A DNA stretch of 64,000 nt from Caenimonas soli (GCF_013155545.1 NZ_JABJVV010000019.1:38111-102110), one strand, 5' to 3'. Counted from the stretch's first letter, positions 27,976-37,370 are shown. Numbers and translations are program-made. Notes: generated by a model from the sequence alone, not told the origin.

Positions 27976-29637
27976 ATGGCGACTGTTCATCCCGCACCGC
28001 GGCCGATGACGGCGGAAGAAAAGAAGGTGATCTTCGCTTCTTCCCTGGGCACGGTATTTGAGTGGTACGACTTTTACCTCTACGGTTCGCTCGCAGCCAT
28101 CATTGCGAAGCAGTTTTTCTCCGGACTCGATGCGGGCTCCGCCTTCATCTTCGCGCTGCTGGCTTTCGCCGCCGGCTTCATCGTCCGTCCTTTCGGCGCC
28201 ATCTTCTTCGGCCGCCTGGGCGACATGATCGGCCGCAAGTACACGTTCCTGGTCACCATCCTGATCATGGGCCTGTCCACCTTCATCGTGGGCGTCCTTC
28301 CGACTTACGCCAGCATCGGCGTGGCCGCACCGGTCATCCTGATCGCGCTGCGCCTGCTGCAGGGCCTGGCCCTCGGCGGTGAGTACGGCGGTGCCGCCAC
28401 CTACGTGGCCGAGCACTCGCCGCACGGCAAGCGCGGCGCCTACACGGCCTGGATCCAGACCACGGCGACGATGGGCCTGTTCCTGTCGCTGCTGGTGATC
28501 CTGGGCACGCGTACCGCAATGGGCGAAAGCGCGTTTGCCGATTGGGGCTGGCGCATTCCGTTCCTGGTCTCGATCTTCCTGCTGGCGATTTCCGTCTGGA
28601 TCCGCCTGTCGATGAACGAGTCCCCCGCGTTCCAGAAGATGAAGGCCGAAGGCCGCACCTCCAAGGCGCCGCTGACCGAATCCTTCGGCCAGTGGAAGAA
28701 CCTGAAGATCGTCATCCTGGCGCTGATCGGCCTGACCGCCGGCCAGGCCGTGGTCTGGTACTCGGGCCAGTTCTACGCGCTGTTCTTCATGACGCAAGCC
28801 CTGAAGGTAGACAATGCCACCGCGAACCTGATGGTCGCCGCTTCCCTGCTGATCGGCACGCCGTTCTTCATCGTGTTCGGCGCGCTGTCGGACAAGATCG
28901 GCCGCAAGCCCATCATCATGGCCGGTTGCCTGCTGGCCGCCATCACCTACTTCCCGGTATTCGGCGCGCTGACCAAGGCCGCCAACCCCGACCTGGCCGC
29001 CGCGCAAGCCAAGAACCAGGTGATCGTCACCGCTGACCCGGCCGAGTGCTCGTTCCAGTTCAACCCGACGGGTACCGTCAAGTTCACCAGCTCCTGCGAC
29101 ATCGCCAAGCAAGTACTGGCCGGCGCTTCGGTGAGCTACGACAACGCGGTCGCCGCTCCCGGCACCGCCGCATCCATCAAGATCGGCGAAACCGTGATCC
29201 CCGGCTACACCGCCAAGGGCCTGTCGGCCGATGAAGCCAAGAAGAAGGACGGCGAGTTCAAGAAGGCCGTGGCCGACACGCTGAAGACGGCCGGTTATCC
29301 GACCAAGGCCGACCCCGCCAAGATCAACAAGGTCATGGTCATCCTGATCCTGACTTACCTGGTGATCCTGGTGACCATGGTCTACGGCCCGATTGCCGCC
29401 ATGCTGGTGGAAATGTTCCCGACCCGCATCCGCTACACCTCGATGAGCCTGCCCTACCACATCGGCAACGGCTGGTTCGGCGGCCTGCTGCCCACCACGG
29501 CCTTCGCGATCGTGGCGCAGACCGGCAACATGTACAACGGCCTGTGGTACCCCATCATCATCGCCGCCATGACCTTCGTCATCGGTACCTTGTTCATCAG
29601 GGAAACCAAGGACGTGGACATCTACGCCAAGGACTGA
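27976..29637 (+). CDS. MHS-family MFS transporter with a large hydrophilic loop
   Basis: 553 residues. The ATG at 27976 follows GGAG. FEWYDFYLYGSLA near the N-terminus, FGRLGDMIGRK and LQGLALGGEYGG identify the metabolite:H+ symporter group (ProP/ShiA/KgtP relatives). About 12 membrane segments. Between the later segments, roughly residues 335-455, there is a water-soluble insert with two Cys (AECSF and S-S-C-D). Family proteins without it are about 430 residues. Substrate is probably a small carboxylate or zwitterion. A hairpin terminator follows. Confidence 0.9.
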   Translation: MATVHPAPRPMTAEEKKVIFASSLGTVFEWYDFYLYGSLAAIIAKQFFSGLDAGSAFIFALLAFAAGFIVRPFGAIFFGRLGDMIGRKYTFLVTILIMGLSTFIVGVLPTYASIGVAAPVILIALRLLQGLALGGEYGGAATYVAEHSPHGKRGAYTAWIQTTATMGLFLSLLVILGTRTAMGESAFADWGWRIPFLVSIFLLAISVWIRLSMNESPAFQKMKAEGRTSKAPLTESFGQWKNLKIVILALIGLTAGQAVVWYSGQFYALFFMTQALKVDNATANLMVAASLLIGTPFFIVFGALSDKIGRKPIIMAGCLLAAITYFPVFGALTKAANPDLAAAQAKNQVIVTADPAECSFQFNPTGTVKFTSSCDIAKQVLAGASVSYDNAVAAPGTAASIKIGETVIPGYTAKGLSADEAKKKDGEFKKAVADTLKTAGYPTKADPAKINKVMVILILTYLVILVTMVYGPIAAMLVEMFPTRIRYTSMSLPYHIGNGWFGGLLPTTAFAIVAQTGNMYNGLWYPIIIAAMTFVIGTLFIRETKDVDIYAKD

Positions 29638-29659
29638 GCGAACTGTAGATCAGTGCATG

Positions 29660-29685
29660 AAGGGCCTCGGGGGACCGGGGTCCTT
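29660..29685 (+). terminator. Intrinsic terminator after the MFS gene
   Basis: Eleven-base stem (29660-29670 with 29675-29685, two G-T wobbles) around the loop GGGA. It is followed by a T-rich tract ending in TTTGTTTTT. It sits 23 bases after the transporter stop and before the 53-residue ORF. Confidence 0.65.
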
Positions 29686-29716
29686 TGTAGATTGATTTGT
29701 TTTTCTGGAGACTGCT

Positions 29717-29878
29717 ATGTGGAAGATCGCCGTTGGATTCGTTGTTTTTGCCGGCCTTGCGATGTTCGTGGTCATGAAGGGCGGGGACAACTTGGACATG
29801 GGAGGTGAGAAGCACGGCGCCGAGGCCGTGCACGCGCCGGCTCCCGCGGCGCCGGGCGCGGCTCCTGCAAAGCCTTGA
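29717..29878 (+). CDS. 53-residue single-pass membrane peptide
   Basis: The ATG at 29717 follows TGGAGAC, the same ribosome-site pattern as the transporter upstream. It encodes a hydrophobic segment (about residues 4-20: I-A-V-G-F-V-V-F-A-G), a charged middle (K-G-G-D-N-L-D-M-G-G-E-K-H) and an Ala/Pro tail. One membrane pass with a short tail is predicted. It is probably a small conserved protein of this bacterial group, but I cannot confirm that here. It may read from its own promoter, since a terminator separates it from the transporter. Confidence 0.6.
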   Translation: MWKIAVGFVVFAGLAMFVVMKGGDNLDMGGEKHGAEAVHAPAPAAPGAAPAKP

Positions 29879-29894
29879 CGCGCCCGGGCGCGGT

Positions 29895-31010
29895 TCAGCG
29901 CTTGAACTTGCCGTCGTTGCCGATGATGGACAAGTCGGCGAAACCCAGGCCCGTGTGGTCCTCGGGTGAGTAGCTCACTTCCAGCCCTCCCAGATCGAAC
30001 TTGCGCATGCCTTCCAGGGCCAGCTGGATTTTTTCCCGCGTGGGCTTCGGGCCGGCGCGGCGCAGGGCTTCCACCAGCACCTTGGCAGCCGCGAAGCCTT
30101 CCAGCATGGCCGGGCTCACTTCACCGCCCGACTTGGCTTTGGCGAGCTCCTGGGCTTCCTTGACCATCGGGTAGGCGATGGAACGTTCGTAGGGGAACAC
30201 CTGGGCCACGATGACGCCGCGGGAATTCTCGCCCAGGCTTTTCACGAAGCCGCCGGAAGCGTTGTTGGACAGCGTGACGATCTGGGCGTTGGAGCCGGCT
30301 GCGCGGAACGCCTTCAGTCCATCCACCACCGCCTGGCCGGAGGCAATCATCATCACGGCCTGGACGTTGGCCTGGACGATCTTCGGGGTGATGGCGCTGA
30401 AATCGGGCTTGGCGCGGTTGAATTTTTCCAGCACGCTGGGTGTCAGGTTGGCTGCCGCCAGGCCCTTTTGCGCACCCGCCAGGCCGTCCGCCCCGAAACT
30501 GTCGTCAGCGAGCACGATGCCGATCCTGGTGATGCCCATTGACGCGAGGTGGGTGACCGCCTTTTCGGCTTCGCGCTGATACGTGGCGCGGACATTGAAC
30601 ACGTGCTTGAGCACGGGCTGGTGCAGCACCATGGCCCCGGTCGAGGGCCCGATCAGCGGAACCCCGTGCTTGTCCAGGATCGGGACGATGGCCTGGTTGT
30701 GCGGCGTGCCGCGCGTCAGGAACAGGGCCAGGACGTTTTTGTCCTCGACCAGCTTTTGTGCGTTTTCGGCGGCCAGCTTGGGATCGAACTTGTCGTCCAT
30801 CGACACCAACTCGATCTTCTGACCATGAACACCGCCGCGGCCGTTGACCATTTCGATGTACAGCTTGGCCCCGTCGGTGGTTTCGCCAACCCCGGCCGCC
30901 ACCGCCCCGGAAAATCCCGCCGTCTGCCCGATCACGATCTGCGCACCGGCGATGCCCGGGGACGCGGCCATCATCAGGGCCAACGCACCCATCCAAATTG
31001 ACTTCCTCAC
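29895..31010 (-). CDS. Periplasmic ligand-binding protein, branched-chain amino acid ABC type
   Basis: 371 residues from a GTG at 31010, chosen because AGGAG lies six bases upstream; an ATG seven codons in is the alternative. Signal peptide residues 1-23 (ending in I-A-G-A-Q). Type I periplasmic fold with QTAGFSGAVAAGVGET, G-K-Y-type loop replaced by G-G-V-H-G-Q-K-I-E-L, and N-V-R-A-T-Y. No ABC permease or ATPase is adjacent, so it is an orphan receptor in this window. Confidence 0.88.
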   Translation of the reverse strand: MRKSIWMGALALMMAASPGIAGAQIVIGQTAGFSGAVAAGVGETTDGAKLYIEMVNGRGGVHGQKIELVSMDDKFDPKLAAENAQKLVEDKNVLALFLTRGTPHNQAIVPILDKHGVPLIGPSTGAMVLHQPVLKHVFNVRATYQREAEKAVTHLASMGITRIGIVLADDSFGADGLAGAQKGLAAANLTPSVLEKFNRAKPDFSAITPKIVQANVQAVMMIASGQAVVDGLKAFRAAGSNAQIVTLSNNASGGFVKSLGENSRGVIVAQVFPYERSIAYPMVKEAQELAKAKSGGEVSPAMLEGFAAAKVLVEALRRAGPKPTREKIQLALEGMRKFDLGGLEVSYSPEDHTGLGFADLSIIGNDGKFKR

Positions 31011-31089
31011 GCCTGTCTCCTCTTGTTACAGCCCCGGGAGTGTAGGGCCCTCCGCGGTTGTGGGCCATTACGCAGGAAGACCACAAGCA

Positions 31090-31401
31090 CTATCGGCGGA
31101 CCAGCGCACTGGCTGGCAACCAGCCTTCGAATGCCTTGGACAGGGCGTTGAGGCGCCGCGCCGCCTCGAACTCGCAATGCTGGCGGGCCACCGCCTGATA
31201 GATGTCGCTGTGGATCAGCCAGAGTTGCTGCGGCGTTGCGGCCATGGCCAGTTGGCTGCGAATCCGCTCGGCCTGGGGCCGCGTGCAATCGGCGAGCGCC
31301 TCGATGCTGAGGCGGCGCAGCTCATCGACGCTGTGTAGCGCTGCGCGCGCCTGCGGTGAGTCGGATGACTCGCTGTTCAGCCACCTCATCAGGGCGCCCA
31401 T
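31090..31401 (-). CDS. Hypothetical helical protein
   Basis: 103 residues from the ATG at 31401, preceded by GAGGGG. Contains Q-A-R-A-A-L-H-S-V-D-E-L-R-R and W-L-I-H-S-D-I-Y, all likely helices with no signal peptide or membrane segment. Family not recognised. It is 12 bases downstream of the 22-residue ORF, so it may be coupled to it. Confidence 0.55.
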   Translation of the reverse strand: MGALMRWLNSESSDSPQARAALHSVDELRRLSIEALADCTRPQAERIRSQLAMAATPQQLWLIHSDIYQAVARQHCEFEAARRLNALSKAFEGWLPASALVRR

Positions 31402-31413
31402 GCTGCTTGCCCC

Positions 31414-31482
31414 TCAGCGCACAAGCGGGTAGCTGTACGCGGCCAGCGCGCACGCGGCTTGCAAACGATCCCAAGGCTTCAT
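31414..31482 (-). CDS. Possible 22-residue leader ORF
   Basis: A short frame with ATG at 31480-31482 and stop at 31414-31416, preceded by AAGGA eight bases upstream. It reads M-K-P-W-D-R-L-Q and ends A-Y-S-Y-P-L-V-R. The good ribosome site and tight spacing to the next gene suggest that it is translated. No known function. Confidence 0.4.
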   Translation of the reverse strand: MKPWDRLQAACALAAYSYPLVR

Positions 31483-31631
31483 GTCAGCTTTCCTTCAGGG
31501 TTGGGAGCGGAAGTCTAGGCGGCGAAATCGAAGTCCCAAGTGTGGAAAGTACGTTGTGGAAAACCACATGACATGTCCTGACAGCGACTCATCCCTAGAA
31601 TGTTCGGCCAACTCTAGAAATAAGCGTCTGT

Positions 31632-34600
31632 ATGACCCAGGGACTGATCCGCATCCGCGGTGCCAGGCAACATAACCTCAAGAATCTCGATCTCGACCTG
31701 CGCACCGGTGAGTTGACGGTGGTGACCGGGCCCAGCGGCTCGGGCAAATCGAGCCTGGTGTTCGACACCTTGTACGCCGAAGGCCAGCGACGCTACGTCG
31801 AGACCTTCTCGGCCTACGCACGCCAGTTCCTCGATCGCATGGACAAGCCCGCGGTCGATCGCGTGGAAGGTGTGCCCCCGGCGATCGCCATCGACCAGAC
31901 CAACCCGGTCCGCTCGTCGCGTTCCACGGTCGGCACCATGACCGAGCTCAATGACCACCTGAAGCTGCTGTTCGCGCGCGCCGGGCAGCTGTTCGACCGC
32001 AAGACAGCGCTGTTGGTGCGCCATGACACGCCGGAGACGATCTACGCCGAGCTGATGTCGCGTACCGAGGGCGCGGATCCGCGCCTGGTGGTCACGTTTC
32101 CGGTGGAACTGCCGGCCGGTACATCCGCCGAAGAACTCGAGCAGTGGCTGGCGGCCAGCGGTTTCACCCGAGTGCAGGCCGAGCGCGAAGTCTCTACGCC
32201 CACCGGCCCGCGCAAGGTGCTCGACGTGGTGGCCGACCGCTTCCGCCTGCACGCCACGGAAAAGTCGCGTGCCATCGAGGCGATCGAGGTCGCGCTCAAG
32301 CGCGGCACGGGCCGCATGTCCGTGTACGTCGCCGAAACCAGTCATTCCGGCCTTGAGCCGGAATCCACGTCCGCTCAAGTCTGGAAGTTCTCCACCGGCC
32401 TGCACTGCCCCGAGAGCGACCTGCGCTACGCCGACCCCATCCCCTCGATGTTCTCGTTCAATTCGGCGGTGGGCGCCTGCGAAACCTGCCGCGGCTTCGG
32501 GCGCGTCATCGGCGTCGACTATGGCCTGGTCATCCCCAACGACAAGCTGACGCTGCGCGCCGGCGCCATCAAGACCATACAGACGCCGGCCTGGGCCGAA
32601 GCGCAGGCCGACCTGATGCGGCACGCCGAGGCGGCCGGCGTGCCGCGCGATACGCCCTGGTACAAGCTCACCGCCGAACAGAAGGGCTGGGTGGTCAACG
32701 GCACGCCGGGCTACAAGGACGGCAACTGGAACAAGCAGTGGTACGGCATCAAGCGCTTCTTCGAGTACCTGGAGAGCAAGGCCTACAAGATGCACATCCG
32801 CGTGCTCTTGTCCAAATACCGCAGCTACACGCCTTGCGAGGTCTGCGCCGGCGCGCGGCTCAAGACCGACAGCCTGCTGTGGCGCATCGGCAGCAAGGAA
32901 GATGCGGATGCGGTGATGGAACCGTCCAAGCGATTCATGCCGGCGGGCGTGGACTGGACGCGCGAGCAGCTGGAGGCGCTGCCCGGCCTGTGCCTGCACG
33001 ACCTGATGCTGATGCCGATCGACCGCCTGCGCAAGTTCTTCGATCGTGTCGAGCCCACGGCCGAGGCCCACGCGGGGCAGGGCGAGCTGCAGGCGCTCAA
33101 GCTGTTGTTCGAGGAAATCACCACCCGCCTCAAGTACCTGGTCGATGTCGGTATCGGCTATCTCACGCTGGACCGCCAGAGCCGCACCCTTTCCGGCGGC
33201 GAGGTGCAGCGCATCAACCTGACCACGGCGCTCGGCACCTCGCTGGTGAACACGCTGTTCGTGCTCGACGAGCCCAGTATCGGCCTGCACCCGCGCGACA
33301 TGAACCGCATCACCGAGGCGATGAAGCGGCTGCGCGACGCCGGCAACACCCTGGTGGTGGTGGAGCACGACCCGGCGGTGATGCTGGCGGCCGACCGCAT
33401 CATCGACATGGGCCCCGGGCCCGGCGAGCGCGGCGGACAGATCGTCTTCGACGGGACGACCCAGGATTTGCGCAACGCCGACACGCTGACCGGCGCCTAC
33501 CTGGGCGCCCGCAAGCACGTGGGCATGGGCTTCAAGCGAGCCGTGACCGATGCCACGCCGCGCCTCATTCTCGAAGGCGCGCGCGAGCACAACCTCCAGA
33601 ACCTGGCGGTGGAGTTCCCGCTGCAGCGCCTGGTGTGCGTGACCGGCGTGTCGGGCTCCGGCAAATCCAGCCTGATCCAGGACGTACTGGCGCCAGCCCT
33701 GGCGCGCCACTTCGGCAAGGCCACGGAGACGCCGGGCCTGCACGACCGGCTGCTCGGCGCCGATCACCTGAGCGATGTGGTGTTCGTCGACCAGTCCCCG
33801 ATCGGCAAGACGGCCCGTTCCAATCCGGTGAGCTATGTCGGCGCCTGGGACGCGATCCGCGAGATCTTCGCCAACTCGGGGCTGGCCCGCCAGCGCGGCT
33901 ACACCGGCTCCAAGTTCAGCTTCAACAACGGCGACGGGCGCTGCCCCACCTGCGGCGGCTCGGGCTTCGAGCACGTGGAGATGCAGTTCCTTTCGGACGT
34001 GTACCTGCGCTGCCCGGATTGCGATGGCAAGCGCTATCGCCCCGAAATCCTCGAAGTGACGATAGAGCGCCAGCCCATAGGCGCAACGCGCCCGCGCGCG
34101 CTGAACGTCGCGGACGTACTCGATCTCACCGTGAGCGAAGCCGCTTCCTTGTTTGCCAACGACCGCGACGTGATCCGGGCGCTGCAGCCCATCGTGGACG
34201 TGGGCCTGGAATACGTGAAATTGGGCCAGCCGGTGCCCACCCTATCCGGTGGCGAATCGCAGCGCCTGAAGCTGGCGGGCTTCCTGGCCCAGGCCGCCAA
34301 GAGCGCTACGTCCAGCCGGCAAGCCACCGCGACCCGCGGCGTGCTGTTCCTGTTCGATGAGCCGACCACAGGGCTGCACTTCGACGACATCGCCAAGCTC
34401 ATGCGCGCGCTGCGCAAGCTGCTGGAAGGCGGCAGCTCCATTGTCATCATCGAGCACAACCTCGACGTGATACGCGCCGCCGACTGGCTGATCGACCTCG
34501 GCCCCGAAGGCGGCGACGCCGGCGGCCTGCTGGTGGCCGAGGGGCCGCCGGAAGAGGTCAAGCTGCACGCGACCTCGCACACGGCCAAGGCGCTGCGCGA

Positions 34601-37370
34601 GTACGACAGCACCCTGGGCCTGGGATCCCTGGTGGTCTCCGAGCGCAAGCTCGAGTGGCGGGCCGCCAGGCCCGAGGCGATCCAGATCGTCAACGCCCGC
34701 GAACACAACCTCAAGTCGCTCTCGGTCAACATCCCGCACAACAAGTTCAGTGTGGTGACCGGCGTCTCCGGCTCCGGCAAGTCCACGCTGGCCTTCGACA
34801 TCCTGTTCAACGAAGGCCAGCGCAGGTACCTCGAGTCGCTGAACGCCTATGCGCGCAGCATCGTTCAGCCGGCGGGGCGGCCGGAAGTCGACGCGGTCTA
34901 CGGCATCCCGCCGACCGTCGCGATCGAACAGCGGCTCTCGCGCGGCGGGCGCAAATCGACGGTGGGCACGACCACCGAGGTCTGGCATTTCCTGCGCCTG
35001 CTGTACGTCAAGCTGGGGGTGCAGCATTGCGTGAACGAAGGGGCCGAGGTGCGGCCGCAGACGCCGGACAGCATCGCCGCGCAGCTGATGAAGCGCTACA
35101 AGGGCCAGCACATCGGCCTGCTCGCGCCCCTGGTGATCAACCGCAAGGGCGTCTACACCGAGCTCGCCGACTGGGCCAGGCCACGCGGCCACACGCACCT
35201 GCGCGTGGACGGCAACTTCCTGCCCACCACCGGCTTTCCCCGCATCGACCGCTTCAAGGAGCACACCATCGAGTTGCCGGTGTGCGACCTGGATGTGACG
35301 CCGGCCAACGAGAACCTGCTGCGCGAAAAGCTCGCGGAGGCACTGGAGCACGGCAAGGGCGTGCTGCACGTGCTGGCGCCGCTGGACGGGCTCAAGGGCG
35401 CGATGATGTCCGGCCTCGGGTCGCACCATCACATCGGCAAGGTCGAGGTGTTCTCTACCCGGCGTGCCTGCCCGGTTTGCAGCACCAGCTATGCCGAGCT
35501 GGACCCGCGCCTGTTCTCCTACAACAGCAAGCACGGCTGGTGTCCCGATTGCGTGGGCACGGGCGTCAAGCTCACGCGCGAACAGCGCAAGGCCTACGAC
35601 AACACGATCCGCGACGACGACAGCAAGGGCCGCGAGCAGACCTTCGCCGAGCCGGAAGTCGAAGACGTGGCCGATGAGGCCTGCCCGTCGTGCCAGGGCA
35701 GCCGCCTGAACCTGCAGGCCCGCAACGTCAAGTTCGACAAGACCGGCATCTCCGAGATCGCCGCGCTGTCGGTGGTGGACGTGCGGCGCTGGATCGAGAG
35801 CCTGCAGGTCAAGGGGGTGCTGAGCCTCCGCGAGGAGGGCATCGCCCGCGACCTGATCCCCGAGATCAGGAGCCGGCTCGAATTCCTGGAAGAAGTGGGC
35901 CTGGGCTACCTCACGCTGGACCGCGGGGCGCCCACGCTCTCCGGCGGCGAGGCGCAGCGCATCCGCCTTGCGGCGCAGCTCGGCTCCAATCTGCAGGGGG
36001 TCTGCTATGTGCTGGACGAGCCGACCATCGGCCTGCACGCGCGAGACAACCAGATCCTGCTCACCGCGCTGCACAAGCTCGGCGACAAGGGCAACACCCT
36101 GGTGGTGGTGGAGCACGATGAAGACACCATCCGCCGCGCCGATCACATCATCGACATCGGGCCCAGCGCCGGCAAGCGCGGCGGCCGTGTCGTCGCGCAA
36201 GGGTCGGCCCAGGACATCAGCGATGTCGCGGAGTCGGTGACGGGCCGCTACCTGCTGCATGCGATGAAGCACCCGGTGAAGGCGCGGCGTGAGGTCGATC
36301 GCAAGGCCGAACGGCTGGAACTGCGCGGCGCCGACCTGCACAACCTGCGGGACATCGATGTCGACGTGCCGCTGCGGCGCCTGGTCGCGGTGACCGGTGT
36401 GTCCGGTTCCGGCAAATCCACGCTGGCGCGCGACGTGCTGTTGAACAACGTGCAGGCAGTGGTGCAGCAGCGCTACACCAAGGCCGGCCGCGACGCGGAC
36501 GCCGCGGGCAAGCACAAGGCCTGGGTCGGCTGCAAGGGCCTGGCCGGCTACCAGGTGATCGACCGCGTGCTGGAAGTGGACCAGACGCCCATCGGCAAGA
36601 CCCCCCGTTCCTGTCCCGCCACCTACATTGGTTTCTGGGACACGATCCGCAAGCTCTTTGCCGACACCCTGGAAGCGCGCGCCCGCGGCTATGCGGCCGG
36701 GCGCTTCTCCTTCAACACCGGCGAAGGCCGCTGTCCCACCTGCGAAGGCCAGGGCCTGCGTACCATCGGGATGAGCTTCCTGCCCGACGTGAAAGTGCCG
36801 TGCGAGTCATGCCGCGGCGCGCGCTTCAATCCGGAAACGCTGGCGGTGACCTGGCGCGGCAAGAGCATCGGCGACGTGCTGCAGATGGAGGTGGACGAGG
36901 CCGTTGACTTCTTCGCGGCCATGCCCAACATCAGCCATCCGCTGCAGCTGCTCAAGGACGTGGGCCTGGGCTACCTCACCCTGGGGCAACCCTCGCCCAC
37001 GCTTTCCGGCGGGGAGGCGCAGCGCATCAAGCTGGTGACGGAGCTGTCCAAGGTCCGCGACGACATCACGCGGCGCGGCCAGAAGCCGCCGCACACGCTC
37101 TATGTGCTCGACGAGCCGACCGTCGGCCTGCACATGGCCGACGTCGAAAAGCTGGTGCGCGTGCTGCACCGGCTGGTGGACGGCGGCCACAGCGTGGTGG
37201 TGATCGAGCACGACCTGGACGTGATCGCCGAAGCCGATTGGGTGATCGACCTGGGTCCCGAAGGCGGCAACGCCGGCGGCAAGGTGGTCGCCGCGGCCAC
37301 ACCGGAGGCGGTGGTGGCCAAGGGCACGCACACCGGCAAGGCGCTGGCGGGAGTGCTGGCCAGAACCTGA
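31632..37370 (+). CDS. Double-length UvrA-like excinuclease protein (tandem fusion)
   Basis: 1912 residues, about twice a normal UvrA (about 940). It has four Walker A motifs (about residues 33, 671, 1044, 1590) and four LSGGE signatures (about 522, 871, 1436, 1792). Two full UvrA units therefore lie head to tail, about 1-1000 and 1010-1912. Zinc-finger-like C-x-x-C pairs occur in both halves (for example CPTCGGSG and CPTCEGQG). UvrA dimers scan DNA for damage in nucleotide excision repair; a fused protein could act as a built-in dimer. It may not replace the normal UvrA, which could be elsewhere. An 8-base palindrome lies inside the gene at 32344-32364. No clear ribosome site was found before the ATG. 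Confidence 0.9.
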   Translation: MTQGLIRIRGARQHNLKNLDLDLRTGELTVVTGPSGSGKSSLVFDTLYAEGQRRYVETFSAYARQFLDRMDKPAVDRVEGVPPAIAIDQTNPVRSSRSTVGTMTELNDHLKLLFARAGQLFDRKTALLVRHDTPETIYAELMSRTEGADPRLVVTFPVELPAGTSAEELEQWLAASGFTRVQAEREVSTPTGPRKVLDVVADRFRLHATEKSRAIEAIEVALKRGTGRMSVYVAETSHSGLEPESTSAQVWKFSTGLHCPESDLRYADPIPSMFSFNSAVGACETCRGFGRVIGVDYGLVIPNDKLTLRAGAIKTIQTPAWAEAQADLMRHAEAAGVPRDTPWYKLTAEQKGWVVNGTPGYKDGNWNKQWYGIKRFFEYLESKAYKMHIRVLLSKYRSYTPCEVCAGARLKTDSLLWRIGSKEDADAVMEPSKRFMPAGVDWTREQLEALPGLCLHDLMLMPIDRLRKFFDRVEPTAEAHAGQGELQALKLLFEEITTRLKYLVDVGIGYLTLDRQSRTLSGGEVQRINLTTALGTSLVNTLFVLDEPSIGLHPRDMNRITEAMKRLRDAGNTLVVVEHDPAVMLAADRIIDMGPGPGERGGQIVFDGTTQDLRNADTLTGAYLGARKHVGMGFKRAVTDATPRLILEGAREHNLQNLAVEFPLQRLVCVTGVSGSGKSSLIQDVLAPALARHFGKATETPGLHDRLLGADHLSDVVFVDQSPIGKTARSNPVSYVGAWDAIREIFANSGLARQRGYTGSKFSFNNGDGRCPTCGGSGFEHVEMQFLSDVYLRCPDCDGKRYRPEILEVTIERQPIGATRPRALNVADVLDLTVSEAASLFANDRDVIRALQPIVDVGLEYVKLGQPVPTLSGGESQRLKLAGFLAQAAKSATSSRQATATRGVLFLFDEPTTGLHFDDIAKLMRALRKLLEGGSSIVIIEHNLDVIRAADWLIDLGPEGGDAGGLLVAEGPPEEVKLHATSHTAKALREYDSTLGLGSLVVSERKLEWRAARPEAIQIVNAREHNLKSLSVNIPHNKFSVVTGVSGSGKSTLAFDILFNEGQRRYLESLNAYARSIVQPAGRPEVDAVYGIPPTVAIEQRLSRGGRKSTVGTTTEVWHFLRLLYVKLGVQHCVNEGAEVRPQTPDSIAAQLMKRYKGQHIGLLAPLVINRKGVYTELADWARPRGHTHLRVDGNFLPTTGFPRIDRFKEHTIELPVCDLDVTPANENLLREKLAEALEHGKGVLHVLAPLDGLKGAMMSGLGSHHHIGKVEVFSTRRACPVCSTSYAELDPRLFSYNSKHGWCPDCVGTGVKLTREQRKAYDNTIRDDDSKGREQTFAEPEVEDVADEACPSCQGSRLNLQARNVKFDKTGISEIAALSVVDVRRWIESLQVKGVLSLREEGIARDLIPEIRSRLEFLEEVGLGYLTLDRGAPTLSGGEAQRIRLAAQLGSNLQGVCYVLDEPTIGLHARDNQILLTALHKLGDKGNTLVVVEHDEDTIRRADHIIDIGPSAGKRGGRVVAQGSAQDISDVAESVTGRYLLHAMKHPVKARREVDRKAERLELRGADLHNLRDIDVDVPLRRLVAVTGVSGSGKSTLARDVLLNNVQAVVQQRYTKAGRDADAAGKHKAWVGCKGLAGYQVIDRVLEVDQTPIGKTPRSCPATYIGFWDTIRKLFADTLEARARGYAAGRFSFNTGEGRCPTCEGQGLRTIGMSFLPDVKVPCESCRGARFNPETLAVTWRGKSIGDVLQMEVDEAVDFFAAMPNISHPLQLLKDVGLGYLTLGQPSPTLSGGEAQRIKLVTELSKVRDDITRRGQKPPHTLYVLDEPTVGLHMADVEKLVRVLHRLVDGGHSVVVIEHDLDVIAEADWVIDLGPEGGNAGGKVVAAATPEAVVAKGTHTGKALAGVLART
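32344..32364. repeat. Palindromic element inside the uvrA-like gene
   Basis: ATTCCGGC and GCCGGAAT flank a five-base loop (CTTGA). It adds an extra peptide at about residues 237-247. It resembles the GTCATTCC...GGAATCC type of repeat found dispersed in proteobacterial genomes. In frame, so the gene stays open. Confidence 0.5.

Noticed and set aside
31553..31601. Possible promoter or SOS box before the double uvrA gene
   Set aside because: A CTGACA and TAGAAT pair have only 12 bases between them, and there is no CTGT-N8-ACAG box. The GTGG-AAAA-CCAC dyad is too short to assign.
32341..32366. The palindrome in uvrA as a frameshift or gene break
   Set aside because: The reading frame continues unbroken across the element, so the gene is not interrupted.
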